Assembly (NCBI GenBank): GCA_020639095.1
Contig: JACKHH010000001.1
Coordinates: 1-64,000 of the forward strand
Length of the DNA: 64,000 nt
Source of the DNA: Phycisphaerales bacterium
Lineage (GTDB): Bacteria > Planctomycetota > Phycisphaerae > UBA1845
Direction of reading: 5' to 3'
Below are positions 1 to 8,113 of the stretch, piece after piece. A program made the position numbers and the translations under genes. The notes under the pieces are model-generated. The model did no database searches, had not been told where the DNA came from, and was given only the letters and a program-made list of their open reading frames with translations. Each line of letters opens with the position of its first letter. Position 1 is the stretch's first letter.

Positions 1-203
1 CGGATCGCTTCGCGGACGCGCGGCACCGGCTTGAAGAGGCGGTGCTCAAGGGCGCGGAGTACGCCGACCTTTATTATCTGTTGGGAAATCTCTATCGCGA
101 CGACGGCGAGTTGCGCCGGGCGCGCTGGGCGTACGAGAAGGCGCTTCGGATCAATGGGGGTTTTGTCGCGGCGCGTGAAGCGTTGGCGGCGCTGGCGGCT
201 TAG
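1..203 (+). CDS. TPR protein, C-terminal fragment
   Basis: The reading frame is open from base 3 and ends at TAG 201-203; the start lies outside the window. The 66 visible residues form roughly one and a half tetratricopeptide units (YADLYYLLGNLYRDDGEL followed by RARWAYEKALRI), ending in an alanine-rich tail. TPRs are helical protein-interaction scaffolds, so no specific function can be given. The next TPR gene starts 15 bases downstream on the same strand, so the two probably share a transcript. Confidence 0.75.
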   Translation, partial: DRFADARHRLEEAVLKGAEYADLYYLLGNLYRDDGELRRARWAYEKALRINGGFVAAREALAALAA

Positions 204-218
204 CGGTTTGGGGGCGCA

Positions 219-1925
219 ATGTCTTACCTGCTCGAAATCGTCGGTCGGGGATTGCTTGCGGAATTGTCCGCGGCTTTTCGGGATCGTTTGGATGATCTCA
301 CGGACGTGCCCACGGCTGGTCTTGTCCGCCTGGTGAAGGCGCATCCCGAAAAGGCGTCGCACCACGTGCGCATCGGCATCCGCGCGCTCAACGAGCGCAA
401 GTCCGTCGACGCCCGCGGTCACTTCGAAGACGCACTTTCGCGTGAACCGGACAACGTGGTGGCGCTGGTGGGTCTGGCGTGTGCGTTGGACGATTGCGGC
501 CAGCCCGCGGAGGCTGCGGGCCATCTGGATATCGCGCACCGCGTTGAACCGGACGATCCCGCGATCTGCTTCGCGATTGGTTTTTGCCGCGAGAAATCGG
601 GCGACCTTGCGGGCGCCAAGACGGCGTACGAATTGGCTTCGCAGCTTGCCCCGGAACTTCGCAACAGTCGTGAACGGCTGGCGGCGATCGCGATGCGCGA
701 GCAGGACTACGCGGTTGCCATCGGGCAATACGAGCAGTTGGCCTGGCACGAGCCCGGCGAGATTGATGTGCACCTGTCGCTCGCGGGTTTATACGCGCAT
801 GCGGGTCGTCACGATGAAGCCATCGAACGCTATCAGTATGCCCTGACCATCGACCCCGACAATTGGGATATCCAGGATGATCTCGTCGAAGCGTATGCCG
901 ACGCGGGGCAGTATGATCAGGCGATCGAGCAACTCGAACGCTTGATCGATGAACACCCCGGGCACGCGGACCATCACTTGCGCTTGGGCGATCTTCGCGC
1001 GCGGACCGGTGATATGGTGTCGGCGCGTGTTTGTTATGAGGACGCGATCGAGCTGAACCCGGATTATCTTGAGGCGCACATCAAGCTGGGCACCGCCCGC
1101 CTGCGCGATGGGGAATACCTGCCCGCGGCTGATGCGTTCAACAATGCCGTGGAACTCAACGACCGCCTGCTCACCGCCTACGTGGGCTTGGGTGTGGCGC
1201 AGTTGGCCGCCGGTGAGACGGCAGCGGCGGAGGAATCGCTGCACATGGCCGCCGGTGTCGAGCCGAACAGCACGTTGCTCTTCAGCGAGATGGCCCGGCT
1301 GCAATTGAAGGCGTCGATCAACAAGCAGGTCGATCGCTACGTCACGCCGAAACCAGAATTGCTGAACGAAGTCGACGTGGTGATCAACGAGCACGCGCCG
1401 ACCGCGGACCTCGTCGATGAGCAGATTCGCCGGCATGAAGCCGCACTCGCGCGGCACCCGAACTATGCGGACTTGCACTACCGGCTCGGCGTGCTGCGAC
1501 GGCATCGCGGCCAGCTACCGGAGGCGCTCCAGTCGTTCCACAAGGCGCTGGCGATCAATCCAAACTACGTCAAGGCGCTCATCAAGGCCGGTCTCGCGCA
1601 CCTGGACGCGGGCGACAGCGATGCTGCGATCGACGCGTTCCGCCGCGCGCTGAAGATCGACCCCAGCGTCGTCGAACTGCACTATCAACTCGGTCTGATC
1701 TTCGCCGACAAGGGCCAGTTTTCGCTGGCAGTCGAGCGCTTCGAGCATGCAGTCTGCTGCCAGCCGAACAACGTCGAATTCCGCGCGAACCTTGCGCTCG
1801 CCCTTCAGGACATGGGTCTCGTCGACCGCGCGTCAGCGGCTTGGCAAGCACTCTCCGAAGTCGCACCGCAAACCGATCGCGGCAGAGACCTGCTGATCCA
1901 GATCAACGAGCAAGCCGACGAATAG
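219..1925 (+). CDS. Cytoplasmic TPR-repeat protein
   Basis: 568 residues with no signal peptide or membrane segment. TPR units fill about residues 45-360 and 405-555, with typical WxxLG/YxxAL spacing such as HLRLGDLRARTGDMVSARV and LHYQLGLIFADKGQFSLAV. A non-repeat linker around residues 365-405 separates the arrays. It is likely an assembly scaffold; no catalytic domain is visible. It follows another TPR frame by 15 bases. The TAG stop at 1923-1925 merges directly into a palindromic intergenic element (GGGTGGGCACTGCCCACC), so that element sits at the very end of the gene. Confidence 0.85.
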   Translation: MSYLLEIVGRGLLAELSAAFRDRLDDLTDVPTAGLVRLVKAHPEKASHHVRIGIRALNERKSVDARGHFEDALSREPDNVVALVGLACALDDCGQPAEAAGHLDIAHRVEPDDPAICFAIGFCREKSGDLAGAKTAYELASQLAPELRNSRERLAAIAMREQDYAVAIGQYEQLAWHEPGEIDVHLSLAGLYAHAGRHDEAIERYQYALTIDPDNWDIQDDLVEAYADAGQYDQAIEQLERLIDEHPGHADHHLRLGDLRARTGDMVSARVCYEDAIELNPDYLEAHIKLGTARLRDGEYLPAADAFNNAVELNDRLLTAYVGLGVAQLAAGETAAAEESLHMAAGVEPNSTLLFSEMARLQLKASINKQVDRYVTPKPELLNEVDVVINEHAPTADLVDEQIRRHEAALARHPNYADLHYRLGVLRRHRGQLPEALQSFHKALAINPNYVKALIKAGLAHLDAGDSDAAIDAFRRALKIDPSVVELHYQLGLIFADKGQFSLAVERFEHAVCCQPNNVEFRANLALALQDMGLVDRASAAWQALSEVAPQTDRGRDLLIQINEQADE

Positions 1926-2075
1926 GGTGGGCACTGCCCACCAACAATAATCAAAGATTACAAATCAAAGGTCAAAGATCAAAGATCATATGGCAATTCC
2001 GGCATCGGATTCGGAGCGGTTTTGTGTTCCGGATGCGCGATCCGCGATAGTAGCGGTGGGCAGTGCCCACCCTAC
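1924..2075. repeat. Inverted pair of GGTGGGCA-TGCCCACC elements
   Basis: One palindromic copy (AGGGTGGGCACTGCCCACC) lies at 1924-1942 and an opposite-facing copy (GGTGGGCAGTGCCCACCCTAC) at 2055-2075. Between them is AT-richer DNA with imperfect ATCAAAG repetition. They fill the gap between the convergent TPR and M20 peptidase genes. The same element recurs at 23685-23705 and 49208-49228. It could act as a bidirectional transcript end, but no T tract follows either copy. Confidence 0.8.
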
Positions 2076-2077
2076 GA

Positions 2078-3445
2078 CTATCCCGCGAGTTTCTCTACGA
2101 GATGCGCGCTTGTGCGAATACCGGCCTTGAAGTCGTCCACCACCATGAATTCGTTCGGGCCGTGGGCGTTGCAGGTTGCCAGGCAGAAGCCCATCATGAT
2201 CGACTCGGCGCCCAGCAGCTTCTTAAACATGGGGAGAATCGGCAGCGAACCGCCCTCGCGGATGAACGCGGGCTTCACGCCGAAACCGGCTTCCACTGCC
2301 GTAGCCGCCTTTTGCAGGCCTGGGTTTTCCAGCGGGCAGGCGTAGGCGGCGCAGGTGGTGAATTCCTTAATCGTACAGCCAATACCATCCGGCGTGTGCT
2401 CCTTCACGAACGCGTCGAAGGCTTTGCTGATCTTTTGCGGGTCCTGGTGCGGGACGAACCGCATCGACACCTTCGCCATCGCACGCGCGGGGATGATCGT
2501 CATCGCGCCTTCGCCGGTGAAACCCGAGAGCAAACCGTTCACGTCCAGCGTCGGCCGCAGCCAGCGGCGCTCCATTGTCGAGTAGCCCTTCTCGCCCGCG
2601 AGCGCGCTGACGCCGATCGAGTCGGCATACGCCTTTTCATCGAAAGGCAGGCTGCGGAGGGCGGCGAGTTCCACGTCGGAATTGGCTTCGACGTCATCAT
2701 AGAAGCCGGGAATCTTCACCTTGCCGTCCGCGTCCTTCATGGCTGACACGGTATTGAGCAGCGCGGTCGCGGGATTCGGGAAGGTGCCGCCAAACGTGCC
2801 GCTGTGCAGGTCGTTGCGCGCGCCGGTGTAGACGATCTCCTTGTACAGCATGCCCTTGGTGCCGTAGGTGATCGCGGGCGTGTCCGCGCTGAACTTCGCG
2901 GTATCGGAAATGCATACGTAATCGCACGCCAGCCGGTCGCGCTCCTTCTCAATCAGCGGCGCGAGATGCGGCGAGCCGATCTCCTCCTCGCCCTCGACGA
3001 GGAACTTCACACGGATGGGTAATTTCCCAACAACGGTCTTCCACGCTTCGGCTGCCAGCATGTGCGTGAGCACCTGGCCCTTGTCATCGGCTGACCCGCG
3101 GGCGTAAAGCTTGCCATCGCGCACCACGGGTTCGAACGGGCCCGACTGCCAGAGTGAGAGGTCGCCCGTCGGTTGCACGTCGTAGTGACCGTAGACCAGA
3201 ATCGTCGGCCCGTCGCCATCGGCTTGCCCGGTGTCGGCGATGATCGCGGGGTGTCCGCCGGTCTCGTAGAGGTTGGCTTCGATCCCGGCATCGTGGAAGA
3301 ATTTGAGCACCCAGTTGGCGGCATCCGCCATCGCGGGTTTGGCCTGCGGATCGGTCGAGATGCAGGGGATGCGCAGGAACGTATTGAGGCGGTCGAGGTA
3401 GGCGTCGTAGTTCTTCTCAATGTGGGCGATGACTTGAGCGATCAC
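2078..3445 (-). CDS. M20-family metallodipeptidase
   Basis: 455 residues, the size of CNDP/DapE-like dipeptidases that hydrolyse small peptides with a dinuclear zinc centre. Visible motifs in order are YGHYDVQPTGD (metal ligand His87 and Asp89), RGSADDKGQ (bridging Asp120), EGEEEIGSPH (catalytic Glu and ligand around 153-154), and near the C-terminus CNAHGPNEF with the last His ligand. The start is GTG; it is supported by GAGGA about seven bases upstream on the minus strand. There is no signal peptide, so it should be cytoplasmic. The stop abuts the palindromic repeat at 2055-2075. Confidence 0.93.
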   Translation of the reverse strand: MIAQVIAHIEKNYDAYLDRLNTFLRIPCISTDPQAKPAMADAANWVLKFFHDAGIEANLYETGGHPAIIADTGQADGDGPTILVYGHYDVQPTGDLSLWQSGPFEPVVRDGKLYARGSADDKGQVLTHMLAAEAWKTVVGKLPIRVKFLVEGEEEIGSPHLAPLIEKERDRLACDYVCISDTAKFSADTPAITYGTKGMLYKEIVYTGARNDLHSGTFGGTFPNPATALLNTVSAMKDADGKVKIPGFYDDVEANSDVELAALRSLPFDEKAYADSIGVSALAGEKGYSTMERRWLRPTLDVNGLLSGFTGEGAMTIIPARAMAKVSMRFVPHQDPQKISKAFDAFVKEHTPDGIGCTIKEFTTCAAYACPLENPGLQKAATAVEAGFGVKPAFIREGGSLPILPMFKKLLGAESIMMGFCLATCNAHGPNEFMVVDDFKAGIRTSAHLVEKLAG

Positions 3446-3547
3446 GGTCGGTCCTCACTGGTAGGGGTTGCGTGGTAACGGGCGGCGATTGTAACGGGGC
3501 GGCGAAGTGTTGTCTAAATGCCCAACGGCATCGCGTACAAAGTCATT

Positions 3548-3663
3548 GTGGTGCAGGCATCCTGCCTGCATGAATTAAAGGACGTAGCCCATTTGCCAAC
3601 AGGATGTGCAGGCTGGAAGCCCGCACCACAAACCCCAATGCAGGCAGGATGCCTCCACCACAA
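3548..3663. repeat. Three copies of GTGGTGCAGGC-GCCTGCA palindromic element
   Basis: Copies lie at 3548-3570 (GTGGTGCAGGCATCCTGCC), 3606-3630 (GTGCAGGCTGGAAGCCCGC, then ACCAC) and 3638-3663 (reverse orientation, ending CACCACAAG). The reading frame of the DUF4416 gene extends artificially through them upstream of its real start. The family recurs at 11911-11936, 17520-17545, 17578-17607, 36861-36884, 36912-36937, 37113-37138 and 63091-63115. Confidence 0.85.
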
Positions 3664-3742
3664 GTCCCGGAAGCAGCCTCTTGATTTTGTTTCAGAGTCT
3701 TTCTGGTTTTGCAGGCAGTCATTCATCGTTAGCATGGCGTGC

Positions 3743-4291
3743 ATGGGTGTGCCCTCCGAACCCGAGAAGGCGGTGCTGATTGTTGGTTTGCTTGCGGGCG
3801 ATGCGGCTGACCTGGTCGCGGCGCGCGGTGAACTGGAGTCCGCGTACGGGTCGGTGTCCGACGCGAGCGAGGTTTGGCCGTTCGCGCAGACGCACTACTA
3901 CGAAGATGAGCTGGGCACGTCGGCATCGCGGCAATTCCTCGCGTTCGCCGAGCCGTTCGCGCTGGACAAGCTCGTCGATGTGAAGCTCGCGACCAATGCG
4001 CTTGAGATCGACCTGGCGCGCCGCGCGGGTCGTGACGATGAGCACCGGGTGGTCAACATCGACCCGGGCTACATGACGATCGGAGCCCTGGTGCTCGCGA
4101 CGACCAAACCAGCCGCCCACCGCATTTACCTCGCCCGCGGCATCTACGCGGAGGTCACGCTGCGGTATGAATCGCGCGCCTGGCGCGCCTGGCCCTGGAC
4201 CTATCCCGACTACGCTGTCGGGACGTATCACCCGTTTTTCACGGGAATTCGCAACGGATTGAAGCGTCGATTACGCGAACGAAGCCAATAA
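3743..4291 (+). CDS. DUF4416 family protein
   Basis: About 182 residues matching the uncharacterised DUF4416 family by recall: QTHYYEDELG near the N-terminus, NIDPGYM in the middle, HRIYLARGIYAEVTLRYE, and the C-terminal TYPDY with a following FF segment. No biochemical role is established. The frame is open further upstream, but that part translates palindromic repeats, so I use the ATG at 3743; ATG 3734 is the alternative. It is followed, after about 165 bases, by the efflux operon. Confidence 0.8.
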   Translation: MGVPSEPEKAVLIVGLLAGDAADLVAARGELESAYGSVSDASEVWPFAQTHYYEDELGTSASRQFLAFAEPFALDKLVDVKLATNALEIDLARRAGRDDEHRVVNIDPGYMTIGALVLATTKPAAHRIYLARGIYAEVTLRYESRAWRAWPWTYPDYAVGTYHPFFTGIRNGLKRRLRERSQ

Positions 4292-4330
4292 GCGGCACAA
4301 TTTCACACAGCTCCCGACAGAATAGACTGA

Positions 4331-4359
4331 TTGTTCACTCGCTCGGGCTGCGATATAGT
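4331..4359 (+). promoter_or_regulatory. Candidate sigma70-type promoter for the efflux operon
   Basis: TTGTTC at 4331-4336 and TATAGT at 4354-4359 are separated by 17 bases. It lies about 100 bases before the adaptor ATG. The -10 matches TATAAT in five of six positions; the -35 is weak. Pattern only. Confidence 0.4.
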
Positions 4360-4456
4360 TGCGCGGATCGATTGGCGTCACCGATCGCGAACCCGAGGCA
4401 TGGATGCCGCACCCCGGATGGCTCCTGCCGGTCGTGCGAACAACGAACTGACGATT

Positions 4457-5866
4457 ATGAAAAAAGCAATCATCGCCGTCGTGCTCATTGCGCTGATCAT
4501 CTTCGGGTGGTCCCGCCTCAGGAACACGCGCATCTCGTTGGGCTTTCTCGAAGGCAAGACCGCGATCGTCGGTCGCGGCGACCTGACGATTCCGATCAGC
4601 GGAACAGGTGAGATTCAGCCCAAGTCACGCAGCGAAATCAAACCGGAAGCGAGCGGCGAAGTCGTCAACATTCCCGTGGAAGCCGGTGCGATCGTCGAGT
4701 CCGATGCGCTGCTGATTCGCCTCGATCCCGAGGACGAGGAACGCAGCGTTCAACGCAGCCGAAACGAGTTGGAGCGTGCGACGGCTGCCCTGGAACAGTC
4801 GCAACTGAAATTGCAGGAACGGCAAACGACCGCGTTGAAGCAAATCGACGCGCGCATCGACGGCGTGAAAGCGCAGCTCGAAGAAGCGAAGTTCCGGCTT
4901 GATAAGGTCAAAGAGCAGGAGCGGCTTAAGACCGGTGCGTATGAGCCGGACGAGGTCGTGCAGGTGCAGGCGCGCTACGACCAACTGGTTGCCCAACTCG
5001 AAGGGCTCAATGCCGATCGCGGCCAGGCGGAGCTTGCCGTCGAACTCGCCAAACGCGACGTGACGCTCGCGCAGAAGGCGGTCGAAACGGCTGAGACCAA
5101 CCTGGGCGATGCGGAGAAGCGCCTGCGCGAAACGGAGATCCGCTCGCCGTGCGAGGGGATGGTCACGAACATCCGCGTCGAGGTTGGCGAGGTGGTGCAG
5201 GGTGGTCGCACGACGATCACCGGCGGAACCGTGCTCGCGGTGGTCGCGGACATCTCCGACGTGTACGTGCGAACGGAGGTCTCCGATGCGGACATTGGCG
5301 CGGTGATGTGGCTCGCACCGGCACAGGCGCGTCCCGGCGGGCAGGAGCTTGCGGACCGTATCAAGCGCGCCGGTGTCGACATGCTCATCGACACGTCGGG
5401 CGTGCTCACGCGCGAGAACACGTACGGTACGCCGGTGAAAATCAAGGTCGACGCGTTCCCCGATCAGGACTTCGCGGGCTTCATCGAACGCATCTACCCC
5501 GAGCCGAAGAAACTTCAAAACATCGTCACCTACCTCGTGGACATTCTCGTCACCAGTGAGAATAGCGACCTGCTCAAGCTCACCATGGGCATGCAAGCCG
5601 ATGTCGAGTTCACGGCACAGAGTGTTGAGGACGTGCTGCTCGTCCCGCACGACGCGATTCGCCGCGGGCCGAACGGCGAACTCGGTGTCTTTGTTCCGGA
5701 CAAGAATGCCGAGGGCGAACTGCAACCCAAGTTCATCACGTGTCGCTTTGGCTTGGACAACGGTCTGTATGCCGAGTTGGTCCAGGGTGAAGGCATTGAA
5801 CAGGGCAGCGAGGTGTATACGAAGTTGCCGACGCGGTTTGATCGCGGCGATGAGGATGAGGATTGA
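4457..5866 (+). CDS. HlyD/MacA-like periplasmic adaptor subunit
   Basis: 469 residues. One N-terminal membrane anchor (residues 3-18) is followed by a lipoyl-like half (GTGEIQPKSRSEIKP), a long Q/E/R-rich coiled-coil hairpin at about 95-215, the second lipoyl half (IRSPCEGMVTNIRVEVGE) and a beta-barrel/membrane-proximal C-terminal part. This is the layout of adaptors that link an inner-membrane transporter to the outer envelope. The ATG at 4457 places the anchor correctly; the frame upstream has no leader character. An ATPase and a FtsX-type permease follow, so it belongs to a MacAB-like tripartite exporter. The substrate is unknown and no outer-membrane channel gene is adjacent. Confidence 0.9.
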   Translation: MKKAIIAVVLIALIIFGWSRLRNTRISLGFLEGKTAIVGRGDLTIPISGTGEIQPKSRSEIKPEASGEVVNIPVEAGAIVESDALLIRLDPEDEERSVQRSRNELERATAALEQSQLKLQERQTTALKQIDARIDGVKAQLEEAKFRLDKVKEQERLKTGAYEPDEVVQVQARYDQLVAQLEGLNADRGQAELAVELAKRDVTLAQKAVETAETNLGDAEKRLRETEIRSPCEGMVTNIRVEVGEVVQGGRTTITGGTVLAVVADISDVYVRTEVSDADIGAVMWLAPAQARPGGQELADRIKRAGVDMLIDTSGVLTRENTYGTPVKIKVDAFPDQDFAGFIERIYPEPKKLQNIVTYLVDILVTSENSDLLKLTMGMQADVEFTAQSVEDVLLVPHDAIRRGPNGELGVFVPDKNAEGELQPKFITCRFGLDNGLYAELVQGEGIEQGSEVYTKLPTRFDRGDEDED

Positions 5867-5927
5867 GAAGAAGGGGCTTAGGCACGAAGGCACATAGGCA
5901 CGGAGTTCTTCGTTGATTGCCTTCCTC

Positions 5928-6024
5928 GGGTGGCACGGACAAGCTTGGCTTGTCCGTGGGGAATTCAAGAAAGGGCATCTTGGTTGATGCACCACTGACA
6001 AGCAGAGCTTGTCAGTGCCACCCA
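5928..6024. repeat. Compound double-palindrome repeat, copy 1
   Basis: About 97 bases: a first hairpin (GGTGGCACGGACAAGC, then GCTTGTCCGTG), a linker containing GAATTCAAGAAAGGGC, and a second hairpin (CACTGACAAGC, then GCTTGTCAGTGCCACC). The outer ends GGGTGGCAC and GTGCCACCC are themselves complementary, so the whole unit can fold as a closed structure. A near-identical copy is at 23547-23642. This copy sits between the adaptor and ATPase genes of one operon. Confidence 0.85.
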
Positions 6025-6061
6025 TGGTTGCTCGTTAGTGGCATCGTGAAACGTACTTGTC

Positions 6062-6778
6062 ATGATCGAAGCCGACGAACTCTTTAAGCTGTACCGCATG
6101 GGCGATTCGATCGTGCGCGCGCTTGATGGCGTGAGTCTGCACGTGCAAGCCGGCGAGTTCGTCTCCATCACCGGTGCATCGGGCAGTGGTAAGAGTACGT
6201 TGATGCACATTCTCGGCTGTCTCGATCGCCCGACGCGTGGCGCGTATCGCCTGCGCGGCCAACTGCTCAACAACATGGGCGACAGTCAACTCGCCAGCGT
6301 TCGCAACAAGCACATTGGCTTCGTCTTTCAAACATTCAACCTGATCCAGCGTACGCTCGCGGTGGATAACGTCGCGGTGCCGCTGGTTTATGGGCGAATG
6401 TCCGAAACGCGTCGCGCAGCCATGGCGGCGCTCGATAAGGTCGGACTCGCGCATCGCGCGAAGCACCGGCCCAACGAGCTTTCCGGTGGCGAGCGCCAGC
6501 GCGTGGCCATCGCCCGCGCCATCGTGAACAACCCGTCGCTCATCCTCGCCGACGAGCCGACCGGCAACCTCGATACGCGCACCGGCGAGCAGATCATGGA
6601 GATCTTCCGCTCGCTCAACGCCACGGGCACGACCATCATCCTGGTGACGCACGAAATGGACGTGGCTGTGCAGGCGCGGCGGATCGTGCGCATGCGCGAC
6701 GGCAAGATCGTGACGGACGAAATGCTGGACGAAGCGCGGCGCGCGGCGCTGCTTTCCGAAACGGTTTCGGTGGGATAG
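6062..6778 (+). CDS. ABC transporter ATP-binding protein (MacB/LolD type)
   Basis: 238 residues with a complete ABC set: Walker A GASGSGKST at 38-46, Q-loop in GFVFQTFNL, signature LSGGERQRVAIARA, Walker B LILADEPTGNLD, and switch His in LVTHEMD. The short, one-domain form and close similarity in motif wording place it with the MacB/LolD group that powers FtsX-like permeases. The permease starts three bases after its stop, so translation is likely coupled. Confidence 0.95.
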   Translation: MIEADELFKLYRMGDSIVRALDGVSLHVQAGEFVSITGASGSGKSTLMHILGCLDRPTRGAYRLRGQLLNNMGDSQLASVRNKHIGFVFQTFNLIQRTLAVDNVAVPLVYGRMSETRRAAMAALDKVGLAHRAKHRPNELSGGERQRVAIARAIVNNPSLILADEPTGNLDTRTGEQIMEIFRSLNATGTTIILVTHEMDVAVQARRIVRMRDGKIVTDEMLDEARRAALLSETVSVG

Positions 6779-6781
6779 CAG

Positions 6782-7990
6782 ATGTTTTTCCTGCGCATAT
6801 GTCTGATGGCCGGCCGCAGCTTGCAGGCCAACCTCATGCGCTCGATTCTCGCCTGTCTCGGCGTGATCATCGGCGTAGCTGCCGTCGTTTCCGCGATGGC
6901 CATCCTCGAAGGTTCGAGTCGCGACATGATCTCGCGCATCGAGACGCTGGGCGCCGATCAGGTCTTCGTGCTCAACGGCACCTCGGAGCGCGAGGGAGGC
7001 CGGGCCGTCGCACAGATGTCGCTCACGCCGGAGGATTCGGAGGCGCTCGCGAACCTGTCCAGCGTCATCACTGCCGTTCCCGAGTCCGCACGCGCGGCGC
7101 AGATCAAGTACTTTGAGAAAAACCAAAGCATCCAACTGCTCGCGACGAACGAGAATTACACCATCGTCAACGACTACAAGTCGATTCGCGGGCGCGTGCT
7201 CACGAGCAACGACGTCATCGGCGGGCGCAAGTACTGCGTGCTGGGCTACAAAGTCGCGGAGAAACTTTTCGGCGACACGCCGGCCGTCGGCATGCGCGTG
7301 CGCATCGAGGGCATGGGTTTCGACGTCATCGGCGTGATGGAGAAAAAGGGGTTCCTCGGGACGCGCGACGTTGATACACAGGTCATCATCCCGGTGACGA
7401 CGGGTCTGGAGCGGCTCTTCGGTACGAAGTACGTGCAGATGATCGCGGTGCAGGCCATCGACAGCAGCGATCTCGACGGCACCATGCAGGAGGTGAAACG
7501 CTGCCTCCGCCGCGAGCACAACATTCGCGCCGGCAAAGGCGACGACTTCCAGATCATCACCCGCGAGCAGGTCACCTCGAACGTCAAGGACATGATCAGC
7601 CTGTTCGCGATTGTGCTCTACAGCATTGCCGGGATTTCGCTCGTTGTTGGCGGCATCGGCATCATGAACATCATGCTGGTCTCGGTGACCGAGCGGACGA
7701 AGGAGATCGGCGTGCGTATGGCCGTCGGGGCGCGGCGGCTCGACATTCTCGTGCAGTTCGTCATCGAAGCCGGTGTCATCAGCGTGCTCGGTGGGGCGCT
7801 GGGCGTGCTGCTCGGCTATGCGTTTACGGACCTGCTGGAAAACGTCACGCAAATTCTCAAGACGTACATGACCACGCGCGGCATCTCCTGGGCACTGGGC
7901 ATGGCCATCGCCACGGGGCTGCTCAGCGGCATCTATCCCGCATACCGCGCGTCCGCGCTCGATCCCGTCGAAGCCCTGCGCTACGAATAG
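6782..7990 (+). CDS. MacB/FtsX-type ABC permease
   Basis: 402 residues. One transmembrane helix near residues 18-40 (LACLGVIIGVAAVVSAMAI) precedes a large extracytoplasmic MacB_PCD domain (about 45-265), and three C-terminal helices carry the conserved GGIGIMNIMLVSVTERT and EIGVRMAVGARR segments and end in DPVEALRYE. This topology defines type VII ABC permeases that act mechanically on a periplasmic adaptor. It forms the exporter with the two upstream genes. Substrates of the family include macrolides, peptides and lipoproteins; none can be chosen here. Confidence 0.94.
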   Translation: MFFLRICLMAGRSLQANLMRSILACLGVIIGVAAVVSAMAILEGSSRDMISRIETLGADQVFVLNGTSEREGGRAVAQMSLTPEDSEALANLSSVITAVPESARAAQIKYFEKNQSIQLLATNENYTIVNDYKSIRGRVLTSNDVIGGRKYCVLGYKVAEKLFGDTPAVGMRVRIEGMGFDVIGVMEKKGFLGTRDVDTQVIIPVTTGLERLFGTKYVQMIAVQAIDSSDLDGTMQEVKRCLRREHNIRAGKGDDFQIITREQVTSNVKDMISLFAIVLYSIAGISLVVGGIGIMNIMLVSVTERTKEIGVRMAVGARRLDILVQFVIEAGVISVLGGALGVLLGYAFTDLLENVTQILKTYMTTRGISWALGMAIATGLLSGIYPAYRASALDPVEALRYE

Positions 7991-8113
7991 CCGCGGTTGC
8001 GTTCATTTCGCGATTTTACCCGCCTTGTTTGGACGATACACTGAACAATGCGCTTCCGTTACCGTAGCGATTCACGGGCTGCGCTAGAGCGGTCCGGATG
8101 GGCACGTAGGGTT

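Noticed and set aside
2063..2746. 227-codon plus-strand frame
   Set aside because: Antisense to the M20 dipeptidase and begins inside the palindromic element.
4625..6025. 466-codon minus-strand frame
   Set aside because: Antisense to the adaptor gene and begins in the compound repeat.
6035..7852. 605-codon open frame on the minus strand
   Set aside because: It lies fully antisense to the ABC ATPase and permease genes, whose motifs are complete, and its translation is a low-complexity Arg/His/Asp mix typical of GC third-position shadowing.
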